Part shown: one piece after another, positions 22,901 to 36,315 of the stretch
How the letters are laid out: each line of letters opens with the position of its first letter
Numbering within the stretch: position 1 is the first letter of the stretch
NCBI GenBank assembly: GCA_963971425.1
Contig: OZ020517.1
Location: 24,004,462 to 24,068,461 of the forward strand
Origin: Bryoerythrophyllum caledonicum
Taxonomy: Eukaryota; Streptophyta; Bryopsida; Pottiales; Pottiaceae
Direction: 5' to 3'
DNA: 64,000 bases
Position numbers and translations under genes: made by a program
Notes under the pieces: model-generated
Seen by the model: the letters and a program-made list of their open reading frames with translations, nothing else
Database searches by the model: none
What the model was told of the DNA's origin: nothing

Positions 22901-24566
22901 ATACAACTATTATGACGTTCTTCAAATGAAGATAGTCTTCACTATCTCCTGCGCAGCCCCACCAAGATTTAGTAACTATCTAGTTCCAAGATGTAGCGAG
23001 GCTTAATTGGATTTTGTGGCACGAGTGGAATCCTTCTAGAATCATAGGCATGCGGTAGCCTTAATCGTACAAAAATACTAAGATAATAAATAATGTTAAA
23101 GCTCAAGGATGGATTCAAGGAAAATTGTAAAAAGAAGGAATTAGTTCAAAAACTACAGCTTTTCATAGATGCAAAGATTGAATGACCATCACATAGAATG
23201 TTGTTCTAAATACTAAATTTATTATGCATTGAACTAGTGTCGTAGTCTAGTCGTTTGTAACTTCGTAATTCCCAAAGTTAACCAAAATTAACCTTAAGCG
23301 AGCCCACCTAACGAGATCATTTCTAGGGATTTTTATCGTGTGCCAAACTTGCTAAATCTAAGGACAATTCATACTCAATACCTCAGCTCATCTGGGAAGA
23401 TGGCTTCCCCGGTATCTTAGTGACCGGTAACAAGTAACCACAATTGTTTAACTTGAACTTTGTTGAGCGTCAGAGTAGCTTTCCGGTAAGTTTTTATAGT
23501 GCTCGGAAAGTCATTGCCCTCCGTTCTCACAGTCCAGAGGCCACAATCTCCACAATCTAACTCTACACCATGAAAGAGTTAAAAGGTTGCAGCTAGTTCA
23601 CCGACCTTCACAATTTACCGAAAAATAGTCTCGATAAATCGATCACACAAAGCCGGATTCCAACTACAACCACACCCAATGAATCAAACAAGGAAGATAC
23701 AAGAATCACAACAGTATAATGCTAAGTAGTTCACATAAGCAAGACAACCTTTCACAGGGATCAAGGGATCTCATCCACTGTAAGAGTAGAAAACCGGGAA
23801 TAATCCAGACTCAGGCTTAACTAGGATCTCTCCCAAAGTACCTAGAGGGGGATGTCACCCCTCCTCCCTACCAATCCAAACACTTCCCACTCAAGGGATG
23901 TTATCATAAATAGCAATGGGCTTTCCGGATCCCATCTGATAAGCAACTCTACCCGATCAACTGGTCTAGGGTTTGAAGTAGATCCCGGATCTTACTCCAC
24001 CATCTAGCCTAGATATCCTACTTCCTCTAGAAGCCATAACCTACATTCAACCACATAACATTCAACAAGCCACAACCTTGTCCATCCTAGCAAAGACCCA
24101 CTAGGAGGACCCAACTCCCTCCTTCTCTACTCACACAAGCTCAACAATGACTCTAGACACAAGCAGTGAAGGCAAGACACAAGCAAAGCAACAAAGAGAA
24201 GAGTACTTAAACCAAGAGTCCAAGGCTCCTTAAGTACACAAAGGTCACTAGCTACCTTCCAAAAACTAGATTCACACAAGGTGGGGAACGGCAGTAGATA
24301 GATCTTAGAATTGAGGGTTGCCTAGTCACCACAGATTACCGGTCTATCAGTAAACCGAAAGACTCCCAGTCCGAGACCGGTAAAACATACTTTAATAAAA
24401 GTAGATAGCCGGAGAATTCACTCAAGTGGTAGTGACCGGGTGCACAATGGGGCCCCATCGACATCACTACTCTCACTCTAGCGTTGATCTACCGCACCTA
24501 GCAACATCCTATCAATGAATAGGATAAATCCATGATAACATATAGCATATAACATATAATATAGGC
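22901..24566. other. probable retroelement-derived non-coding DNA, rich in accggt
   Basis: No coding frame is supported. Strings such as ccggt/accgg recur many times (23.4-24.5 kb), as they also do around 26.0-26.4 and 27.2 kb, on both sides of the degenerate ORF. That pattern suggests one large decayed element covering about 23-27.3 kb. Confidence 0.35.
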
Positions 24567-25910
24567 TCAACCGAAAGACTCATCCGGAAGAGTAGAATTA
24601 TCTCCCGGTTGATCTATAGGAGGATTGATTGGAAGATTGGGAGTATCCACGGGTACATAGTCAAGAGAGTCCACCGGAAGGTTGGAAGTCTCAATCGGGA
24701 GGTCTATTGGTAGATTGGGAGCATCCACTGATACATGAAAAGTCTCCACCGGATCAACAAGCATAGCTATCGGAGACCCAACCAATGAATCCGTTTGTGA
24801 GAAAGAAAGATCAATCGGTTCCTACTCAGGAGGGTTGACTGAGAGACCTCGTTGCCTCTTACAGACTTTCACACTCCACTCCTTGGAAGATAGAGAATCC
24901 GCTCTTCTCATTGGACATTGAGTGGATGGATCATCATGTTCTAAAGAAAGAAAACTAATATAGATAATCCTTCTCTTCTTCCGAGTTGGGCTTCGATCTT
25001 GTATTGGTATGACAACACATGTCTGTCCAACAACTAACATGGTTAGTGCCACCATAGTCTCTTGTGCCTTGACCTTCATGTCAAGGTGCTCCTTCTAGGA
25101 TGTTCGGAGATCCTTCTTCACCTTGGTCAATTGTTCCCGGTCCTCCCGGGCTGCAACTAAAATGTCTTTGGTGTTTTCTAGAGGGACTGAGATGGTGACG
25201 CCTCCCATGGATTTGCCGGTAGTGCCAACCGTATCTCAATGTGTTGGAGAAAGGTCTGAGAAGCATGGTCTTGGGTAGCCATCCTTTACCTCCAAACTCT
25301 CTTTTCTTTCGGTTCCACAGACTCATAATACTCATACAAATGCATGAGGCATGGAGTCAAGAAGGTCTTGGAACATCCACCTTGTTGAATTGCCTGGAGC
25401 TTTGGCAAAATTGTTTTTTCCAACAAAAATCCCTAGTCCGGGAAGAAATCCTCAAAGAATGCCTAAATGTAGGTGTTGGCCAACCGCGTTGTGATTCTTT
25501 CACATCGGTTGGGATGGAAGATTGACTTTAAAAACTCAACCATCCTCCTCAACCGGTTGTTTGTGAATTGATCACTCCGGTAGCACTCCGATACATCGTA
25601 GGAGTTTGATAAGTGCTTATCCAGCAACTCCCGATTGACCTCGGATATACAACCCTCATTTTCTTGAAAAGAATACACTTTATGCCATACTTCTATGGTG
25701 CATGTCCGGGTATTAGGCCGGTAGACTCTCCAAGGTGTCCCGAGAAGTAACAACTCTGCAGCCGCATATCCTTTTTGGAAGACCCACGGTTAATCGTATA
25801 ATCCGATGCAGCCCATCCGCATGAGGTCTTCCTCCAATTTTCTCCTTTACTCCGTCCCCTCCCACTTATTAGGATCAATCTTGAAAAGCTTCAATGTCCT
25901 CGGTGGAGTC
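24567..25910 (-). pseudogene. degenerate element ORF (gag-like position), unknown family
   Basis: On the minus strand an ORF-like trail starts with MTPPRTLKLFKIDPNKWEG near 25910 and continues through EDLMRMGCIGLYD, GYAAAELLLLGTPWRVYRP and LLDKHLSNSYDVSECYR. It then passes through frameshifts and stops to a repetitive acidic/proline tail (LPIDLPIETSNLPVDSLDY) ending near 24567. Several stops fall where a Trp or Gln codon would be expected. The ORF begins shortly after a boundary-like non-coding segment (25.93-26.1 kb), the position gag takes in an LTR element. I recognise no enzyme domain. Confidence 0.45.
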
Positions 25911-26740
25911 ATATTGTTTGGAATGGACTAACTCCGGGATGTGCTTGTACTTCCACCAATCACGCTACCAACTTATCACAATTTCCGATCCGGCCCGGAA
26001 AATACAAGTATACCGGGCAACCGGTGTACTTTCTCCGGAACACTTTTCTAGATTATCGTGGATGTAGGCATCTCACATATCTAGTAATACAACTAACGAA
26101 TCAATATAACAATTAACCACTTCAAGCAAAACAAATGATTTAGAAAAACAAGAATTTTTGAAGGGGGTTTTCCGGGTGACCGGAGAGATCAGGAAAAAGA
26201 TGAAAAATTTAGGCAAGACTTAGGAACAGGGGAAGAATAAGGAAAATACAAAAGAAGACTTGCCACCAGGCCGGAATAATGGAAAAACAAATGATGGGAC
26301 AAAAATTAGACGCAGAAGTAACAAGAACTCAAGATCTAGGACATATGAGGTCTAAGTAGAGTCTACCGGGAGACTTTTATCTGGACCGGAAAGAAGGCAA
26401 CCAGAATTCACCTCGCGAAAAGGAAAATGAGAAGAGGTCTAACAAACGAGGAAGTTGTACAAACAAAAAAAGCCCATCAATTGGCAAGAATCATCTTGTT
26501 CACAGCTCTTGCCACCTCCTTATTGCACCCGCAACCTCTTTGAAATTGTGGTTTAGTCTCTGAACCTTCTCGCCGCGGTTGTGAATCTCCTTGCACCGCC
26601 TCCACGTCTAGTAATCTCCACCTTCTTTTATCAAAAACCTCCTCTACCACAATCTTCCACCAACCCTAGTTTGCAACTTCCAAACCCTCGTTAGTTGCAA
26701 CTCTCATTCCACCTTCTTCTTCCTCTTCATCTTCTTCTTC

Positions 26741-26942
26741 TCCTTGCTCTCGGTAGTGCGTGCTCCCTTGCTCTCGGCAGTGTGTGCTCCCTTGCTCTTG
26801 GTAGTGTGTGCTCCCTTGCTCTCGGCAGTGTGCACTCCCATGCTCTCGGTAGTGTGCACTCCCTTGCTCTCGGCAGTGTGCACTCCCTTGCTCGGCAGTG
26901 CGTGCTCGTTTGCTCTCGGCAGTGCGTGCTCCCTTGCTCTCG
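26741..26942. repeat. 24-bp minisatellite, about 8 copies
   Basis: The unit cttgctctcggcagtgtgtgctcc repeats with variants (cggtagtg, gtgcactcc, one copy lacking tct). Because 24 is a multiple of three, it reads as an eight-residue peptide repeat (ALGSVCSL) in one frame. That is a by-product and not evidence of a gene. Confidence 0.85.
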
Positions 26943-27007
26943 TACCCGGTTGTTGTGATGGTACCAGGTTTGCTGTTGGTACACGTGTGCTGCTGGTATC
27001 CGGTTGA

Positions 27008-30000
27008 TACCCGAGCTTAGCTCGGATATCAGTTTATTTATTTCTATTTTTCTTCTTTTATCTTTTGTTTTCATATAAAATTAAACATTTATTCTTTTGA
27101 ATAAGAATTTAAGTCTCTAACATCCACTAAACTAAAAAAAGGGACCTAAACAATTAGAAAAAAAACTACAATTAATCTATTTATCTAAGGAAAGATTTGA
27201 TCAGTTAATTTAGCCAAGTGGTGATTGGCATCCTTTCTCCCGGAGATCTTTTCCGGCATTCTTTTTAGGTTTTACCGGGCATAAAACTTGGTGGTTTTAA
27301 GGCCCGGTTTTATCACCACTATAACACTAATTAATTAGTTAAGCATTCACCGACTTTCACTAATTACTAAACAACCTACTTCTATGTAATACTAATTACT
27401 TCGCCCGTTATCTAAACTAAAAATCACAATTTTAGCTAATTTTTTTGGTAGGGGCAACCAAGTGGGAGTTTTAGACTCCCACAACTAGTAATTCATGCTT
27501 GTAGGTAAATTATTTTAGAAAACGGGATAAATTCTTTAAATGATTACAAGTTGTTACAGTTTTACTATCAGTAGATAATTTGTAGGTAAGGTAAAATAAA
27601 GTAATGATAGTTGTATGGATCAGAAAAAAAACTAAAATCAAGATTCAAAAATTTAGTTGAAATGACATATAAATATAAAATGGGACATTTACATACAGAG
27701 CAAAAGACTCACAAATTGAGAATGATGAAGACAACAAATTCATAGTCTCATGGAAAATAGAACAACAAACAAAATAAGAGGAATCAAAATCTTTCTGTTG
27801 AGAAGTAATCAGAGTCACTCTCAAACAAAAAACGATGAATTCTATACAATCCACTAGCATCTATTTTCCTATTTATGAACAGATTTGCGGCAAACCTACG
27901 TTGGACTACCCTTGGAAGATTTGGATGGAATTCTAGTGTTGCCATTGAGTGTGCAATACCCGCATTCTAAGGACTCGAACAATATAGACGTGGCGAACTC
28001 ATCATCACCTTTGACAAGTATAGTAGTATCCTAGCATGGGTTGTAGATAGTAAAGCCATTAACAACAAATATTGGCTATAAAAACGAGATATGTATCATT
28101 GACTATATTATGAATCAATTAGAATTTGTAAACCACAATTCAAAAATATCACCCAAGAAATGAAGACCTTACTTACAACGTTTGTTGGAAGCGACCTTCA
28201 CCTCCGGCTCATCCTGATCAACCTCAATGGGCGCTTACCAGAGCCATCTTTCACTACCGTTGCTAATGCCGACTCTCCCTCTACAGTTCAAAGAACAAAA
28301 AGATGAAGGACCTTCTCAACCAAAATGAGTCCTCCTCCGATGTCACAATGTCACATTTAAGGCCCTTGCAAAGCTTGATAAATGTCTTTTTACAAGACGA
28401 AGAGTTAAAAATGAATTGTGCATTAGCATGTGAAAGAAAAATAAAAGAAATAGAAATTGAAAATAAACTAACTAGTGGACGCTGTAATGTTCAACATGAT
28501 ATTGTTCTCTTTGGTGCAAAGACCGATGAGGGCCTACATGAAGTTGGAGGATTTGTTTCGTACACGATACCATGACACGTCGCAACCCTCTCTCATGATT
28601 AACGTGTCCTATGTGATCAGATTGATAAAGTCATTCTTTGAAGACAAATGAATTCCTCTGCAACTCTATTTTATGAAAGAAAGAAAAAGGAGCTGCTGGC
28701 GCCTACTTTCTTACGAAGCACTTGTGAGCGCACCGAGGGTAGTCATTGCACAATAGTGACAACCCATTCATGACAAACTACTTCTTTTTTACGCCAGCAT
28801 GTTGGTCAGCTGGATCTAACAAGAGGTCTTCTTTTTCAGCACAACATCAATGCAACAAGCCACCAACTTTGCTGCACTACCGGGATGGTCTTCACTAACA
28901 CTTGAGTCAAAACTATCCTTGAAATTCTGAATTTGCTTATCTTAGGCTAGAATAAGATCATGTTGGAAATAAAAATAAAAAGATGAACAACAAAAGAATT
29001 TCCAATTGAATGTAGAAAATATAAAATATGGTATAGAAAAAAGTAAAGACCAACATCACACATCTCATACATGAGCTTCACAGACAAGTCAAACGTCATA
29101 TGATACGACTTTCTCATTCTCTTCTTTAACTATTTGAGGACGTTGGCTTTATAATCGTCCTCAGTAATGAAATCCTTCAGCAACTCCAACTTAAGCCTTT
29201 AATAGGCTTAAATGCTCAACTCATTTTATTTTGTATGTGAGGTATTGCGAGACAAGATAAAATTTCTTTTGCATTCAAACGAGGAAACAATTATTACATT
29301 AGTATTGAGAGATCAACATGACCAAAGTTTGATAATTGAATCAATTGAAATTGAGGATATAAAATATTATAATATATAAATGTACATATTCTAGTTTATC
29401 ATCGCGTTAAGCATATTATGTCAATTTTTCAAAAAAAGCTTCATAGGTTTTAGCCCTCACGTGTATGTGAAAGGTGACGTCGATAGGGTGCAATTAAAAA
29501 ATCACCTTTATTCATGTCATATGACAGCAATTGACATTCCAAACAAAGTATCAGTAAGGCACGTATTTGGGCTTAATCTTTAATAGCACCTGAACTTGTC
29601 GGTCTTTATCATGTCAAAATTCGAATCATGTCGATTAATCTGCGAATAGTCCGTGTTTTTCCACCACCGGGAAGTTCTTTAATAATACGTCAAAATAGGC
29701 GGGCCTTAATCGATATCACTTCACAAAGTTCCTTTCAGCTTCTCCACATCGCTCCGTAATGGTTGCCTAACCTTAATTGTGGAAAGCATCTGACAAAGCG
29801 AAATATGGATTCACCGTTAAAGAAGCAAATTGAGCTTTGAACAACGCTCAAAGAGGTCACATTGATAAATCTTTGTAAGAACTGCAAAGTTGACACCAAA
29901 TTAGGTTTATCTACCACATTGGTGGTCACTAAGAGTATCACATCATTGACAAATTTCATATCTTCCACCATGATAGGGACGCTTATTCGATAACTACTAT

Positions 30001-30025
30001 ATATACTGAAAAAATAATACATAAT
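27008..30025. other. AT-rich repeat-derived DNA without supported genes
   Basis: Short open frames exist (for example 28303-28575, +), but none has a recognisable domain, splice structure or conserved motif. The sequence character resembles the neighbouring decayed element DNA. Confidence 0.35.
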
Positions 30026-30156
30026 TAAATGCAGCAATACATGACTAAGTGCAACAACTAAAATAAAAATTGAGATTGCTATCACATGATATGCACGTAT
30101 AGCCTAGCCAAATATGCTCTCAACCCATACTAACCAACTTTTAGTCGTTCCATAAT
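30026..30156. repeat. dispersed ~130-bp repeat, copy 1
   Basis: Starts taaatgcagcaatacatgac and ends cgttccataat. It shares most positions with 46256-46386 in the same orientation, including aaaattgagattgctatcac and atgctctcaacccatactaacca. It is followed by agggaggtgac, a string that in the other copy precedes the repeat. Confidence 0.8.
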
Positions 30157-30774
30157 AGGGAGGTGACATTATGGAACTTTTAGTCGTTCCATGCTAGGGA
30201 GTGTGGGACTCCGTTCCCACATGGTGCCGGAAGTTAACGTTAAAATCCGGCAAAAACAAAAAAAAATAGCTAAGTAGTTACGATAGTTCGTGCTAGAATA
30301 CAACCTAGAGTCAGCTTGTAAGAATAACGATGGATAGGCCCGGCTTCAAACCCTAAATGAGCCTGAAGCTAGTAAATGCAGAACCGGAGTAGTTATCGGA
30401 ATTCCGGAACAGACTGTCATCCGGAACCGTTATCCGGAGCTGTCACCATCAACTGTCATCATGAGCCGTACTAACGGCCAGACTACAAAAAGTCGTGGCT
30501 CGCGAGGAAACTCTTTCTTTCCATTTCTTCTTCGCGTATTGAGGTTCCGCTCCAGCGTGCGCTCTCTCTCTCTCTTCCTTTCTCGCTCACTCTTGCGATT
30601 TTCTAACCGCTGACCGTTAGGGTTTGGAGTTTAGACGATTAGAACGGACGTGCGTCCGTTAGGGAGAGTTTTGGTGAGGTTGGTGCGTGTAGGGACAACG
30701 GTGAGGGATTGTGAGGAAGTAGACAGGACCCATGGAGACGGTCCCTATGGCAAAGAAGAAGAGGACAGACAGAG
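30157..30774. other. repeat-derived DNA with tccgga-rich strings
   Basis: Contains a near duplication of ggaacttttagtcgttccat-like sequence at 30133-30205 and a cluster of ccggaa/tccgga strings at 30380-30450. A long ct-rich stretch near 30560-30600 leads into the small ORF that follows. No gene is seen. Confidence 0.35.
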
Positions 30775-30954
30775 ATGGCCGCGGACGAAGAGCCGGCCGC
30801 TGCGCTCCCTCCCATGACTCGAGTCATTCCGGACATCCCAGAAGACCTAGACGAGTACAACCTCCTGAAGGAAAGCCTGAAGATAATGGGGTGCGAAGGC
30901 CTGCTCGAGGTAGCCTGGGGTATTGGGAGGAAGTTTACATCAAGGAGCTTGTAG
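30775..30954 (+). pseudogene. small gag-like element ORF, frameshifted
   Basis: From an ATG at 30775 the frame reads MAADEEPAAAALPP, then IPEDLDEYNLLKESLKIMG, and stops at 30954. A second frame carries on as YWEEVYIKELVGTPYPKYAE to a stop at 31004. The overlap and frame switch suggest a damaged ORF. Its place after a ct-rich leader and before repeats fits the start of a retroelement gag, but no domain is recognised. Confidence 0.35.
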
Positions 30955-31140
30955 GCACTCCATACCCTAAGTACGCAGAGTTGCTGCGAGCCCATCCGGA
31001 GCTCTAGGGAGTTCCGAAATGCCAGGGTTGTCAGGACGCTCGACATCCGTGACGTCCAGACGTCAGGACGAAGGATGTCCTCAGGCCTATCAGGATGTCT
31101 GTTGACATAACGAGTTTTGTCAATTTACCCGGGGGTAAAT

Positions 31141-31870
31141 AGCCGTTCGCAGCCTCGGCCGACGCTCGGCTGTCAGATATGACCACCCTCCGTCCGCCCG
31201 TCGCAACCGCCCGGTGGTCGGTCAGTGGCGTCCGCCCCACCGTCCGCCCGCCACGACCGCTCGGTGGTCGGTCGGTGCCGACCCCTAGGCCGTCCGAATT
31301 GCGGTCGGCGCTCGACCGTCCGAATGGCGGTCGAGAGTTGGCCGTCCGCCCGACTGTCCAAATGGCAATCAGGGGTTGGCCGTTCGGTTGCCGTCCGAAT
31401 GGCGGTCGGAGTTTTGGCCGTCCGATCGGCCGTCCGAATGGCGGTCGGCCGTCAGCCGTTCGCCTGGTTGTCAGAACGGCGGTCGGCGCTCGGCCGTCCG
31501 CTGCGCGCTATATACCATTGGAAGTGCATTTTCAAGACGCTTTGAATGGTATATTACACGTTCAAAAAATCCCAAAACTGAGGGAGTTATGGCCAAAAAA
31601 CCCGTGCGGACGGCTAGGCAGTCAACCGCGCGGACGGGTGAGGGCCGACCGCCGTGCGGACGGCCCTTGGGCGTCTGCTGCGCCCTATTTACTGTTGGAA
31701 GCGCATTTTTAAGACGCTTTGAATGGTATATTACACGTTCAAAAACTCCCTAAAATGAGGGAGTTATTGCCAAAAAACCCGTGCGGACGGCTAGGGAGTC
31801 AGCCGCTCCGGCGGACGCCTAAGGCCGATCGCCGGGCGGACGGCGAGGCAATCGGTGGGTCGGACGGCCA
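31141..31870. repeat. ccgtccg/cggacgg-rich array with two ~178-bp tandem units
   Basis: 31150-31500 is dense in variants of ggccgtccgaatggcggtcg. From about 31501 and again from about 31680 a longer unit recurs: a variable lead, then aagacgctttgaatggtata, ttacacgttcaaaaa, tgagggagttat and aaaaaacccgtgcggacggc. The period is about 178 bp. The long open frames here are read-through of a GC-rich repeat. Confidence 0.85.
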
Positions 31871-34800
31871 AGAGTTGACCAAGCGGCGGTCGGCCATAGA
31901 GTCCGGAGGACGAACCCTCGTGTAGTGACAAGTGGCAGTTGGAGAGGCGGACGACGGAGGGAAGCACCCAAATGCCAGAGACGGACGGCAGGGCAGATGA
32001 CCATTTTAATAGGCTTGTGGTTAGTAAAGGAGAAAAATGAATCTAGATTTCTTGTGTAGTCTATTTTAAGTGAAACTACTATTCACAAGTTATATTCTTC
32101 ATATGTTTCCAAGTGCATAGGATATTTGAAATGGAATACTCATATATATTCGCATAATATCTTTGAGATATTCTTCTGACTAATAATGCACGTGACTCTT
32201 TTTCCTAATTTAGAGTGCACATGCAATGTCTATCTACCCAAAAAAATAATGTTCCAAACCGCTTCCGTGTTGCCAAAGAGTGGAGAGAAGTGGAGGAGAG
32301 GGAAGGAAGTTGCTGAAATTTGAGGCTTGGTGGCTTGGTGGCCGTCCGCCAAGCTCTAGGAGCGGACGGCATGGCAGTCGACCACCAAGTGCTGACCGAC
32401 TGGCCTTGAGTCGATTGATCAAGGTCATTTTTGAAGATCTCCTAGTGGATGTTTTTTTCCACATTGCGGCCATGTCAATGTAAACAAAAAGTATACATTT
32501 TATGTTACTTGTTTCTAAATAAACTTGATTGCTTATTTTTAAGTATAAGTGGATGTGTGGAATGAGAAATTTTTATACATTCCAACGTTTCCAACATAGA
32601 ATTTGAAAGGAGTAATTATTTTGGCAAGGATGTATGAAGTAAATTTGGAACTTGGAGAGAGGTGCAAGTGTTAAATGATACTTTCCAAAATCATAATGTC
32701 CATAATGTTCTACAAACAATGTAATTACATTAGCAATGTCTTCAAATATTCCCAAACTCTACACAATTTTGGGGGTGGCAATATTTGTGTTCCAAATAGA
32801 ATTGGAAGTTGGGGGTTTGAACCAAGATTGAACTTTCTAAACACACTTGGAATAAAAAAAAAGGAGCGTAGAAGTTAAAAGATGAAGTGTTGGACCGGGT
32901 AGAATCTGACTTCTTTGTTCACATGAAAGTCCCTATTTCTAATACACAATGCTCTTGACATTATAATTTATATTGCCAATTTCGAAATGGTATGGCATCT
33001 GAGAATCCGACAAAGAACCAATGACTTCTAAATGGATGAAGTACTCCATTGAAAGAGTTCATCCGCATTTAACGCATCCATTAGTTATCCAATGGACTGT
33101 TGCCATACCATCTTGGAATGAATATGTCAAAAATAAGAGCGTGAAAGCCCTCAAAAATACTTATGATAGAGATCTCAAAACTTAGAAATAGACTACAAGG
33201 TTGAGCTCATAAGCTTAAATCATTGCATGTGGACCACTTTTTTATTCTTAGAATGCCATAATAGAATTAATAGTCCCGCATTTTATTAAAAGGTACGGGT
33301 ATAGTCGTAGTGGCAAAAGGTAATGGCTAGATCTTCCATAGTTAGGTATGGCAGTGGCATGTATTCCAAAATTTACATATTAAGCAAGATATATTTCGAG
33401 AACCAACCACCATCAAAATTTGTATATATTCATGCTTGAATTGCATATTGATAAACATGTAGTATGGAATATCACTCTTGCACCTATTATGCTACTACTA
33501 GTGATTTAAATAGATTATGCGTTCAAGGAAAAAAACAATGATTATTTAGAATAATTATTTTTATTGTTTTCCTCAGAAAGACCACAATAATAGTTATTGT
33601 TGGAAAAACTATTGGCAACATCTGTAACAAGAATCTAAACTCATCTTACTCTTGCATCATATAAGTTTAACCCCTGCAAGCCTAAGTGTACTTTACAAGG
33701 TTTATTATGTTTACCTTCACTGCGATCATCTTTCAATTGAAGTGGTTAAATTTCACGAAATTTTGACCACATCATCTCATATAAGTTGGAAAAACTTTCC
33801 TATCAATACATTATCATTAAGTTTTTTTGCAAGGTGAACCCCTAAAATTCTGAGTATTTGTCATTAAAATGCACATTTACTTTAGAATGTACATTTACTT
33901 TGTGCAAAAATAAATGAGGGGAAAAAAAAATTGAAGCTCTACTTTAACCCTCACATTTAGAATAACATGCTTTCAAAATTTCATGAAAGTTGATGGTATG
34001 GATTGAGAGATTATATATTTTGAAGCAAAAAACAAGGTTCTTTTTCACTTCCATGTATTTTAAGGATCATCTCCTTTTGAATTCTTGTGATGTAAATTTC
34101 ATGCTTTAGATTAGAATCAAATTTTGTGCAAAAATTTGATATACAATGTTAGGATCTTGCAAGAAAAATCAAAGTGAAATATGAAGGGTGCAAAATATTC
34201 AAAAACATTGTGGAAGGGATTGGGGTTCAAATACTATTATGATATATATATTTATTTATTTTTGTGGTGTACCTAATTTGCCATAAACTGAGAATCCCAA
34301 CAGTAAAAAGGATGACATATAACGCATCATATAGTAAAATAAAACCGTAGAGCCAAACCATTAAAAATAGCTCTTTTCAAAATTTTAAGTGTAGTAAGGG
34401 TTGTGTATATATTCAAAAATTAGTAATTAGTGTTAAAAGTTCATATCAATTGGTTAAAATAGCTGAAATACATATTAAGCCAAGAGTTCATTAAAAATTA
34501 GTTAAGATTTGAAGAGGTGCATCCAATTAATGAACGGTTGTAGAAGTTCCCTAAAATTTAGATTATACATAGCATTGGAAAGACAATAATTCCACCACTA
34601 CCATGTTAAAGATTGGAGTGTGTCCTACCTTTGGAAGCTAGTTTTTTTGTGGAACTCTTGAGTTTGTAAGAGTAATTGTTGCTATATGTATTGGATTTAT
34701 GATTGATATATGTGATTATTCATTGTATAATTATTGTCTTGATTTTGTGAATTGAGTCATTTGTAATACATTGAATATTAGTACTTCATTATAAATTAGA

Positions 34801-36315
34801 GAAATATTCTAATTTGTCTAACTAATACAATTTTGTGTGTATGAAGATTAATTATAAACATTGTGATGAGATGTGAGTGTGATTGAATTAAATTAATGTA
34901 AAACTTGAGTGCAAGTAAGAGTATGATTTGATTGAAGCTTTAAGTGGCATTGTAGATGTTTAAGGAGTAATTTCATGAATGAGATGTTCATGTGTGTGTG
35001 TTAATGTGTAATCAGTGACCTAATGCAATACTTCCAGGAATGCATGGGCACTTGCCACTTTATACAGATTTAAGTTTGAGTGTTGAAAATTAAAAATACA
35101 TAAGAGTAAGAGTAATTTTTAATACTAATGATAAAAAATTTATCAAGAGAGATGCATTCCTTGATGCATAGCATGGTAAGAGTGTTATGTGGATGTAATA
35201 AGTTGAATTAAGTCTAACCTAGAAAGGAGAGACTCCTTAAGGTAGATTAATCGCATTTGTGTTTTATGACAAGTGTAAAGACAAATGAATTTACAATTTC
35301 CATTACACTCAATTCCTCAAGGTGGATTAATCGCATTTCATTTTGATTTCTAAGAAGAACATAATTAATGATTTGAATTGAAATTCAATGGAATCTTCCA
35401 TCCGTCTATCTAGGCATGGATTAAGAGTCTTCACAATTGACCACATGCACAATTGATAAAGGAATAATGTTCCTTCTAGGCACTTAGTCCTTGGGTTTAA
35501 TGAATACCTTGTTCCTTTAAAGGGATGCATAACAACCTTAAATTCTTAAGAGTTTGGGTTAAACTTAAGTTTTGTTGATGGAAGAGAGTTTTTGAATAGA
35601 AATTAGAGTTAAATTAAAATACAATAGACGCTAGACCATCCGAGGAATGAGTTTAGAATTAAAAGGAGAATATGTGTGAGTCTTGGTGTTTTGTGAGTTG
35701 ACCCTTTTTAAACCTTACAAAAATCTAAACCCAAAGATGTAAAAATGTCCAAAATTATTAGTGGTTCTCTTTATACTACCGAGAAATGTGTGAACATTTT
35801 TTACTTTGCTTGAAAATTAGATCTTTCATTGAAGGCATGAAATATTTATTGACGTTTTTAAGAAACCTAGGTACGATCTAGTAATACAAAGACTCTTAAA
35901 ATCGATGGAAGCTTCTAGCAAAATGTTTGGAGTTGCGCGGAGTCAAAGTATGTGTGGTTAGAAGAGCATTGCTTTTTCTTTAGGAATCCAAGTGGGACAA
36001 AATTAATGTTTCCACTAGGCTTGCATTATGGAAATCTCTGTTTAACATTCCGCAATATTCCAATTAAAATCACAATCATAGGAACGTGCACCAAGTGAAA
36101 AGTTTCTCCCCGGGGGTGATTTGTTCCTTCAAGGATTAGACCAAGGTCTTGCATGATCAATACATCTCAATAAAAGAAAGATCCATTAGTCGAAGGAATT
36201 GTTTTGAACCATTACAAATTTGTCTTTGCCAGTCACATGGGATTCCATAATTTTAATGCTTTATGCTCTGGACATTATGCTGCCAACTCCAAAATGGTGT
36301 GGCAACTGACAATCC
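31871..36315. other. AT-rich decayed repeat DNA
   Basis: No supported gene. A second ccgtccgcc/ggacggc patch occurs at 32340-32400. A stretch around 32930-33000 (atgctcttgacattataa ... aaatggtatggcatc) resembles 36255-36315 (atgctctggacattatgctg ... aaatggtgtggcaac), so a dispersed element is present twice. 33.5-35.8 kb has no coding signal. Confidence 0.4.

Noticed and set aside
26695-26958. Leucine-rich open frame resembling a signal peptide plus ALGSVCSL repeats
   Set aside because: The apparent repeats come from a 24-bp minisatellite whose period is a multiple of three, and the frame on the other strand is open for the same reason.
31173-31753. Several long Arg/Pro-rich open frames in both strands
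   Set aside because: They follow a GC-rich cggacgg tandem array; stop codons are rare there by composition.
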